This document shows, in pieces, positions 57,161-64,000 of a DNA stretch of 64,000 bases. Position 1 is the first letter of the stretch. Each line of letters opens with the position of its first letter. Under the pieces are notes generated by a model. The model searched no databases, had not been told where the DNA came from, and worked only from the letters and a program-made list of their open reading frames with translations. Both the position numbers and the translations under genes were made by a program. The stretch covers positions 36,435,159 through 36,499,158 of the forward strand of contig NC_044988.1 in the NCBI RefSeq assembly GCF_008728515.1, in the 5' to 3' direction. Source of the stretch: Papio anubis (lineage: Eukaryota; Chordata; Mammalia; Primates; Cercopithecidae).

Positions 57161-59373
57161 TGCCTAATGACTTATAGAGGTATGATTTTGATTGTTTTGA
57201 ATTTGTTGAAACTGGCTTTATGGCCAAGCATGTGCCCTATCTTGGAGTATTGTCCTTGTGTATATGAGAAGAATATGTATTCTATGGTTGATGGATGGAG
57301 TATTCTGTAGATGTCTATTAGGTCCAATTGATCATGTGTTGATTTAAGTCCAGAATTTCTTCTTTAGTTTTGTGCCTTGATGATCTGTCTAACACTGTCA
57401 GTGGGTGTTGAAGTTCCCCACTACTATTGTGTGACTGGGTCTTTTCAAAGGTCTAGAATTAGTTGTTTTATGAATGTAGGTTCTCTAATGTTGGGTACAT
57501 ATATATTTAGGACAATTAAGTCTTGTTGAATTGAATGCTTTATTATGTAATGCCCTTTGTCCTTTTTTTACAGTTGTTGGTTCAAGGTCTGTTTTGTCTA
57601 ATATAAAAATAGTGACCTGCTCTTTTTTTGTTTTCTGTTGTGTGATAGGTCCTTCTTCAACCCTTTACTTTGAGCCTATGGGTATTATTACATGTGAGAT
57701 GGGTCTCTTGAAGATAGCAGATGGATGTGTCTTATTTTTTTTAAATCTAGTTTTTAACTGTGCTTTTTCAGTGGGGCCTTTAGACAATTTACATTCCAGG
57801 TTGATATTGGTATGTGAGGTTTTGATCCTACTGTGAAGTTGTTAGCTGATCACATTGTAGTTTCCATTTTGTAGTTGCTTTATAGAGTAAGTGAGCTATA
57901 TACTTAACTGTGCTTTTGTAGTAGCAAGTATTTTTTCTTTTGTTTCTATGTTTAGAACTCCTTTAAAGATGTCATGTAAGGCTGGTCTAGTGGTAACAAA
58001 TTCCCCTCATGCCTGCTTGTCTGGAAAAGATTTTATTTCTCCTTCACCTATGAAGCTTAATTTGGCAGGATATAAAATTCTTGGTTGGAATTTCCTCTTT
58101 TAAAGAGTACTGAATATAGGCTCCCGAAATCTCCTGGCTTGTAAAGTTTCTGCTGAGAAGTCTGCTGTTAGCCTGATGGGGTTCTCTTTGTGTGTGATCT
58201 GATGTTTTTCTCCAGCTGCCTTTAAGATTTTCTCTTTAGCATTGACGTTGGACACTGGTGACGATATGCCTTGTGATGTTCATTTTGTATAGTATCCCAC
58301 AGGTGTTCTCTGGATTTCTTGTATCTGGATGTTTACCTCTCTTGCAAGATTAAGAACATTTTCTTGAATTGTTTTATTAAATACCTTTTTCAGGTTGTTG
58401 ACTTTTCCCCCTTCTCTCTCAGAAATGCTAATAATTCATAGGTTTGTTTGCTTTTCTTAATCCTGTATTTTGTGAAGATTTTCTTCATTTTTAAAAATTA
58501 TTTTTTTTTTCTGCTTTAGTTCAAAAAAAAAAAAAAGCTCTGTCTTCAAGCTCTGGGATTCTTTCTTCTTGGCTCAGTCTATTGATAAATATTACACTTA
58601 TGTTTTGAAATTGTTTGAGTTTTTCATTTCCAGACCTCTGATTAATTTCTTTTTAGGATGCTTATCTCTTTCTTCGTTTCTTAGATTGCTTTAGAATTTT
58701 CTTTGTACTGATTTTCAATATTGTTTTGAACCTCATTGAGCTTTCCTGCAATCCATGCTTTGAATTCTTTGTCTTTTCTGAGTTTCCTTTTTGTTTAGGG
58801 ACCACTGCTGGAGAGCTATCATGATTTTTTTTTTTTATGGTATCATCATATTCAGATCTTTCATGATGTTAGAATTATTGCACCAATTCTTTCACATCTG
58901 GAGACAGAACAATTCTAATTCTTGTAATTATTTTCATGTAGGTAAGATTTTTTCTTCTTTTTTCCCCTATACTATTCCTGTGTCTTATTTTTCCCTTTCC
59001 CCCACTTTTATTGGTAGAGCCTTTTAGCTTTGCTTTTATATCTCTTTGTATTTTCTTTGGCAGGTTTTATATTGGGCTAAGTGGTTCAAGCTACAAGCTG
59101 GTAGATGATGCTTATGGGTAAAAGCTGGCTGCAGCCAACATGGCTGGGTATATATTTGATCCTTGATTACCAGGAGAATCTCTCTGTTGCCTCAGGCAAA
59201 GGGCTGATTCATGGAGTGCACAATGCTCTGAGCTCCCTGGTTTGTTGGGTGAAGGGAGTGTGGGGGGCAAGATGGTGGGACAAGACTGCAAAGTCCCACC
59301 TACAGGTCTACCACTGGCAGGCACAAGCACTAGCACTGAAGAAGAATCCAGTGGGTGGCCACCAAGAGCCTTG
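57161..59373 (-). mobile_element. LINE-1 5' half, antisense: endonuclease, ORF1, 5' UTR
   Basis: 57170-57560 is a second copy of ORF2 endonuclease text ('gatgtctattaggtccaatt', 'cactgtcagtgggtgttgaa'). 57600-58100 is the start of ORF2 and the inter-ORF region. 58100-58800 is ORF1 text ('gagaagtctgctgttagcct', 'gatggggttctctttgtgtg') with the coiled-coil part after it. About 59060-59373 looks like 5' untranslated region. No reading frame is intact. Confidence 0.75.
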
Positions 59374-60358
59374 AGGTGTGCCTAGACATGGAACTGGGAA
59401 ACTCCCTTCAATCCCAAGTTCTTTGCACAGGGATTGGGGGCAGCCTAAACTCCTGATCCAGGTGAGTAGTGCTCCAGTTGCCATAGATCTGCCTGGGTGT
59501 GGAGCAGAGGGGATCCCCTGTACCAAGATCTTTGCACAGAAGAGGTGGGGTAACTCAGGCTGCTGGACAAGGCAAGCAAGTGACCTGAATCCCTGCAGAT
59601 CTGCCTATGTAAGTAGCATGGAGGGCCCTCTTTCATTAGGATCTCTGCACAGGAAGGGTGTGGTGGCTTAGGCTCCTTATCCAGGAGAGCTGGTGCTCTG
59701 AATGCCTGAAGATCTGCCTTGGCGTTGACCAGAGAGGGCCTCTCTGTGCCAGGATCTCTGCACAGGAGGGGTGGGGTGGTTCAGGCAGCTGATCTAAGTG
59801 AGTGGGAAAAGCTTGGAAATCTGCCTGCACATGGAGTGGAGAGGTGCCCCCAAAAGATCTGTGCACAGGAAGGGTGACTTAGGTTGCTGACCCAGGAAAG
59901 CAAGCACTCTGAATGCCTGGAGATCTGCCTGAATGTGTATCAGTGAGGGCCCTCTTGCACCTGGATCTCAGCACAGGAAGGGTGGGTCAGCTTGGGCTGC
60001 TTATCCAGGTGAATGGATGTTCTGGATGCCTGCAGATCTGCCTGGGCTGCTGTGGAGAGGGTCTCATTGCACCATGATCTATGTCCAGAAAGAGTGAGGT
60101 GGCATGGACTGCTGAATCAGATGAGTAGGTGCTCTAAATGCCTGGAGATCTGCCTGGGCATGAAGCAGAGAGGGCTTCTCTGAACCAGGATCTTGGCACA
60201 GGATGGGTGGAGCAGGTCAGACTGTTGATCTAGCTGAGTGGGTGCTCTGAATGCCCAGAAATCTGCCTGAGGGTGGAGCAGAAAGAGCCCTGCTATATCG
60301 TGATTTATGCCTGGGAAAGGGTAGGGCAGCTGAGGTTGCTGGTCCAGGCAACATGTAT
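59374..60358 (-). repeat. Tandem array, nine units of about 112 bp, at the L1 5' end
   Basis: The marker 'gatctgcct' (or one-base variants) recurs at 59486, 59598, 59711, 59818, 59922, 60035, 60147 and 60260, with spacing 104-113 bp, and a degenerate unit precedes it. A second marker, 'gatctNtgcacagg'-like, recurs in phase from 59420 to 60299. Unit divergence is high, so the array is old. It adjoins L1 5' untranslated sequence and probably belongs to that element's promoter region (inference). Confidence 0.88.
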
Positions 60359-61116
60359 ACACAATAGCCTTCAGAATGAAGAACGCAACTCCCAGTGAGG
60401 TACAGAAGCTTGTATACCATTTTCAGGTTACAGAAAGAATGGGGGCTCAGAGAATGGCCACAAACAGGTTTTAGTGGCAAGACAGGTTATAGAAGGGAGA
60501 AAGCAAGAGGCCGGGCTAGCAAAGTTGGCTTTGTTATGTACATAGACTCTCACAGATAGCAGCCCTCAGAGAGAATAAGTGATAATTTTTTTTCAGAACT
60601 TTAAAGATGTTAGACTCTCAGTTAACCTATTCTCAATCTGGGAAAGGCCTAGAAAGGGAAGTCTTGGTTACATTAATGGAAATTCTTTACAGATATAAAT
60701 TTCCCCCACAAAATTTCAGGGCCAATTTTGTCTGCTGGTCCTGTGGCAGTCATTTCAAAATGTGTCAAAGAAATATATTCTGGGGTAAAATATTTTGATT
60801 TTCTTCAACTCATCATGCCTACAAGATATGACTAAAACAAGAATTGGTGTGTGTAACACACTTCTTTTACTCGGTGTATGTGGAAAACTGAGGGAGATTT
60901 TCACGCGTAATTAGAAGCATCTGTATGTGAAAATCAATGTTCATTGTTTCACCAGTTTATCAATTATTCCTTTCCACAAGAAATAATCACTGAAAACTTT
61001 TTTCTGTACCATCTGCTTCTTTGTCTCTGGTGTGCATGCTTCCCTGAGGACCCATTCCTGGCTTTTTGCTTCTCTAAGACCTGTACTCCTAACTCACCAA
61101 ACCAAACAGCCCATAC
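60359..61116. other. Unassigned sequence beside the L1 5' array
   Basis: 'cattttcaggttacagaaag', 'gcagccctcagagagaataa' and 'gaaatatattctggggtaaa' feel repeat-like. This could be the outermost L1 5' end or an LTR piece; I cannot decide. No frame with a motif is present. Confidence 0.35.
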
Positions 61117-61130
61117 CAAATCAAATAAAT

Positions 61131-61547
61131 TTTTTTCTTTAACTTTTACGTTTCAGGGTACATGTGTAGGATGTGCAGGTTTGTTACACAGGTAAACATG
61201 TGCCATGGTGGTTTGCTGTACAGATCAACCCATCACCTAGGTATTAAGCTCAGCATCCATTAGCTATTCTTCCTGGTGCTCTCCCTCCTCCTGCACCCAC
61301 TGAGAGGCTCCAGTGTGTTCCCTGACTACCGTGTCTGTGTGTTCTCATCATCCAGTTACCACTTATAAGTGAGAACATGCAGTGTTTGGTTTTCTGTTCC
61401 AGTGTTTGTTTGCACTGAAGATAATAGCTTCCAGCTCCATCATGTCCCTACAAAGGACATGATCTCATTCCTTTTTATGGTTGTGTATTATTCCATGGTG
61501 TATATGTACCGTATTTTCTTTATCCAGTCTATCACTGATGGGCATTT
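61131..61547 (-). mobile_element. LINE-1 3' end, antisense, short
   Basis: 'tttcagggtacatgtgtagg' then 'atgtgcaggtttgttacaca' through 'cctacaaaggacatgatctc' to 'tatcactgatgggcattt'. It is a 417-bp 5'-truncated insert. The flanks CAAATCAAATAAAT (61117) and CAAATCAAAATTAAA (61548) look like an imperfect target duplication. Confidence 0.88.
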
Positions 61548-61562
61548 CAAATCAAAATTAAA

Positions 61563-62085
61563 CACAAATTTCCTTTCACTCTTTGAAGAAATATCTGCTA
61601 CCTTCTTAGGCAGAACAAGAGCATTTATTATTTTCTCTATTCTTAATCCAGACTAGGCTATAGCTATATATTTCATAAACATGGCCTCTCAAATAAAAGA
61701 ATGATTTGTTTCCTCAAGAGGAATCCTGTTGTTTTCTTAGAGTAATGGGCTGAAACTTGGCCAGATTTTAAAATAGTATTTCCCCATGTACAACATGAGA
61801 AGGATAATTGCTATAATGTGGACTCATTGCAAGGATTTAGTGAGACATCATTTTTAGTCCAAGTAAGGAAGCTGGTCAGATGGCTGGGTAAACTTAGCCT
61901 ATGAGCTTGTGAGGCTTTTCCTGGGACAAAGAAAGGATTCCACAAAAGAAGTACCGTACCAGTGACTCTTTGTAAGGACTCTGCATACCTACCATAAACC
62001 TTGGTATTTTTGTGTGTGTGTGTGAGTGCATATATGTACATGTGCAATTCACTCGTTATTGATAAATTTTCATAATTATCTCCTT
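61563..62085. other. Low-copy sequence, nothing recognised
   Basis: About 0.5 kb with a short TG tract at 62012-62024. Weak MIR-like text lies near 61790-61850. No exon is seen. Confidence 0.45.
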
Positions 62086-62210
62086 TATCAGATAGAAATT
62101 TTGCTTCCCTTAGAACTGTTGCAAGGATTAAATAATTTATATGGAGTGTTTAGCATAATGTCTGGCATGTGGTAAATGCTCAATAAGTTGTAGTTACCTT
62201 TCCTACTATT
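62086..62210 (+). mobile_element. MIR SINE fragment, sense
   Basis: 'gttgcaaggattaaataatt' then 'gtttagcataatgtctggca' and 'tgtggtaaatgctcaataag' (62119-62187) are the downstream half of MIR. Confidence 0.7.
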
Positions 62211-62690
62211 TTTACTGCCTTTTATACATAAAGGGAATGGACAAATAGAAAAATTGAAATGATGGCCAATGAGATTTAGAAAAAAAAAAGAGCCAAACTG
62301 TGCATAGAGGCCACCCAAACAGACAATCCAGACTTAAATCTGCTTCAAGCAAAGAGAAAAACAGTCAGAAAAACCTGGTTTAGGATCCACTATAGGAAAT
62401 CACAGTGGCCAAAATGCTTTGTATTTGGAAATGAATTGGAAATTCTTGCTGGATTGGGTAGATGGGTAAGCACAGCCTGAAATCAAGTAACACTGACCCA
62501 AACTAAGCAACTAATGAAAACAAACTTTCCCCTTACATGGGAAAGAGGGCTGTCAGTGAACATGTGTGGCTCATTTTATACTTTACAAAGCCCTTCCTTT
62601 GCTTTGAGTTTTACTCAGCCACCTGAGACAAGACAGAGAAAACATCAATATCTTCACTTTCCATGCAAAAAAAGGGGCTATATAATCACC
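62211..62690. other. Low-copy sequence, nothing recognised
   Basis: No repeat or exon is recognised between the MIR fragment and the LTR. Confidence 0.5.
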
Positions 62691-63406
62691 TGACAAGTTC
62701 TTCCTGCCCACTGCATAGGCAAAACCAGTTCGCTGAGTCCATGGAATTAAAGTAAAGAAACTGTTTAATTAAACACAAGGCTGGCCATATGTGGAAACTA
62801 GAGTTATCACTCACATCAGTCTCCCCTGAAAGCTCAAAGGTTAGGGTTTTTTTAAGGATAGCTTGGTGGGCAGGGGGCTAGGGAATGGGAAATGTTGATT
62901 GGTTGGGGATGAAATCATAGGGGTATTTTGTGTGCTGAGTCGGCTTCTGGGTGGGGGCCACAGGACCACTTGAGTCATGAGTTGTGGGTCTGGGTGGAGT
63001 CAGTCACCAGAAATGCGTAAGTCTGAAAAGACATCTCAAAAGGTCAATCTGAGATTCTGTGATAGTGATACTACCTACAGGAGTAACTGGGGAAGTTACA
63101 AGTCTTGTGACCTCCTGAACGATGGCTGGTAATAGTTTAACTATGCCTGCATCTTAGCAGAATTCAGGCCCCTCTCATAATCCCAATCTTGTAGGTTTTC
63201 ATTAGTTTTACAAAGGGGGTTAAGTTTTGGGAAGGGCTATTACCATCCTTGCTTTAAAGTTAAACTATTAACTAAATTCTTCCCATGGCTAGCCTAATCT
63301 ATGCCCAGGAACGGGTAAGGATGGGTAAGGAAGGCCAGAAGCAAGATGAAGTCAGCCGTGCTAGATTCCTCTCACTATCATAATCTTTGCAAAGGTGATT
63401 TCGGCA
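62691..63406 (-). mobile_element. Solo ERV1-like LTR, antisense
   Basis: Read on the minus strand it begins TGCCGAAATCACCTTTGCAA and ends GGGCAGGAAGAACTTGTCA, a TG...CA unit of 716 bp. It has a CCAAT box (ATTGG at 62898-62902 on plus), an A-rich TATA-like 'ccttaaaaaaaccc', and an ATTAAA polyadenylation signal (62764-62769) about 70 bp from the end, so the U3-R-U5 order is believable. No viral genes are present. Family name is unresolved, and no target duplication is clear. Confidence 0.6.
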
Positions 63407-64000
63407 GTGAATGGATGAGGGAGTTGGTAATTCTCATATGCTGAGGAAGTATGTTTGATCATGAATGTCGTCTTAGTATTCATCAGCAGAAGCTTTTCTT
63501 CATCAGTTCTGGCTTCCAGGACCTTGCCTGTCTGGAAGAAAGAAAGAAGACCTAACAATTGTCCTTTTATTTCTTCTCCTTTGCTTTGACTTCCTTAAAA
63601 ATTGGTTGAATTCATAATAGCCGTTAGAGGTGGAATGTATGTATGTGTGTGATTTAGAGACAAGATATACTACTACTTCACATAGATTCTAACCTAATCT
63701 ATGTTTTCCCTCGTTTATTTTTGAGCATGAGGACTCTTCTTTTTCTTTTTCTTTTTTTTTTTTTTCATTTCATGTTCTTTAAATCTTCAATAAAAAGCAA
63801 AACCATTTTCTAAGATTATGTGCAGGAATCTTCCTAGTCATTTATAGGAGAAAATGCTTATTCTCTAATTACAGACTTCCCTTCCATGTGGAGGATCTCC
63901 TCCCTTGGTGGAGACGGCTCTCTTGGAGGAGTGAAGATGGGCTGACTTAACTATAACTACCAATATTAGTTAGAGAAACTGGGCATTTATAGCCCAGACC
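63407..64000. other. Low-copy sequence to window end
   Basis: A pyrimidine tract at 63737-63766 ('cttctttttctttttctttt' type) is the only notable feature. No exon is seen. Confidence 0.5.

Noticed and set aside
52600..60358. Single full-length intact L1 running across the whole cluster
   Set aside because: Endonuclease sequence occurs twice and reverse-transcriptase pieces are out of order and of different apparent age, so it must be more than one element.
59308..60480. Several minus-strand frames of 63-87 codons with repeated proline- and histidine-rich peptides
   Set aside because: They are translations of the 112-bp tandem array in shifting frames. The repetition is in the DNA, and stop codons divide it.
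1..64000. CRISPR arrays, tRNA or rRNA genes, bacterial or phage systems
   Set aside because: No short regularly spaced repeats with unique spacers, no cloverleaf with A and B boxes, and no prokaryotic coding density. MIRs are tRNA-derived but decayed.

Overview
The window looks like nuclear DNA of a catarrhine primate, most likely an Old World monkey (macaque, baboon, vervet or relative). It is dominated by primate interspersed repeats: Alu, L1, L2, MIR, MaLR and ERV1 LTRs, and MER5 and Tigger DNA transposons. The youngest Alu (42226-42517) carries a set of AluY variants that I remember from cercopithecid genomes. No SVA is seen. I found no protein-coding exon of a host gene, no functional RNA gene and no CpG-island promoter. 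The window reads as intergenic or deep-intronic DNA.

Layout. 1-10.1 kb: low-copy sequence with MIR and L2 fragments, one sense Alu, a Tigger remnant and a MER5 element. 10.1-15.6 kb: a 5'-truncated antisense L1PA-type element. Its ORF2 is split by a processed retrocopy of COQ9 (10654-12301), which has a poly(A) tail, a polyadenylation signal and an 11-bp target-site duplication. The COQ9 frame is open over 320 codons except for one TAG at codon 236. 15.6-29 kb: low-copy sequence with many MIRs, an old repeat and two antisense Alus. 29-37 kb: four LTRs (three MaLR types, one ERV1) plus L2. 37-41.9 kb: low-copy sequence, L2 and MIR, with two separate 26-bp tandem duplications. 41.9-44.4 kb: a sense L1 with a 14-bp target duplication, split by the young AluY. 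44.4-48.6 kb: old fragments and a MaLR LTR.

48.6-60.4 kb is an L1 cluster. A sense L1 faces an antisense L1 tail to tail, and a series of antisense L1 segments follows: an L1MB-like element, an out-of-place reverse-transcriptase piece, then an endonuclease-ORF1-5'UTR half. The cluster ends in a tandem array of nine units of about 112 bp. 60.4-64 kb: unrecognised sequence, a short L1 3' end and an ERV1-like LTR.

Functionally this is a record of nested insertions, not a gene system. The most notable objects are the near-intact COQ9 retrocopy inside L1 ORF2, the L1 mosaic whose segment order conflicts with its apparent ages, and the 112-bp array. I see no new biological system. Repeat family names come from memory of consensus sequences and should be read as family-level calls.
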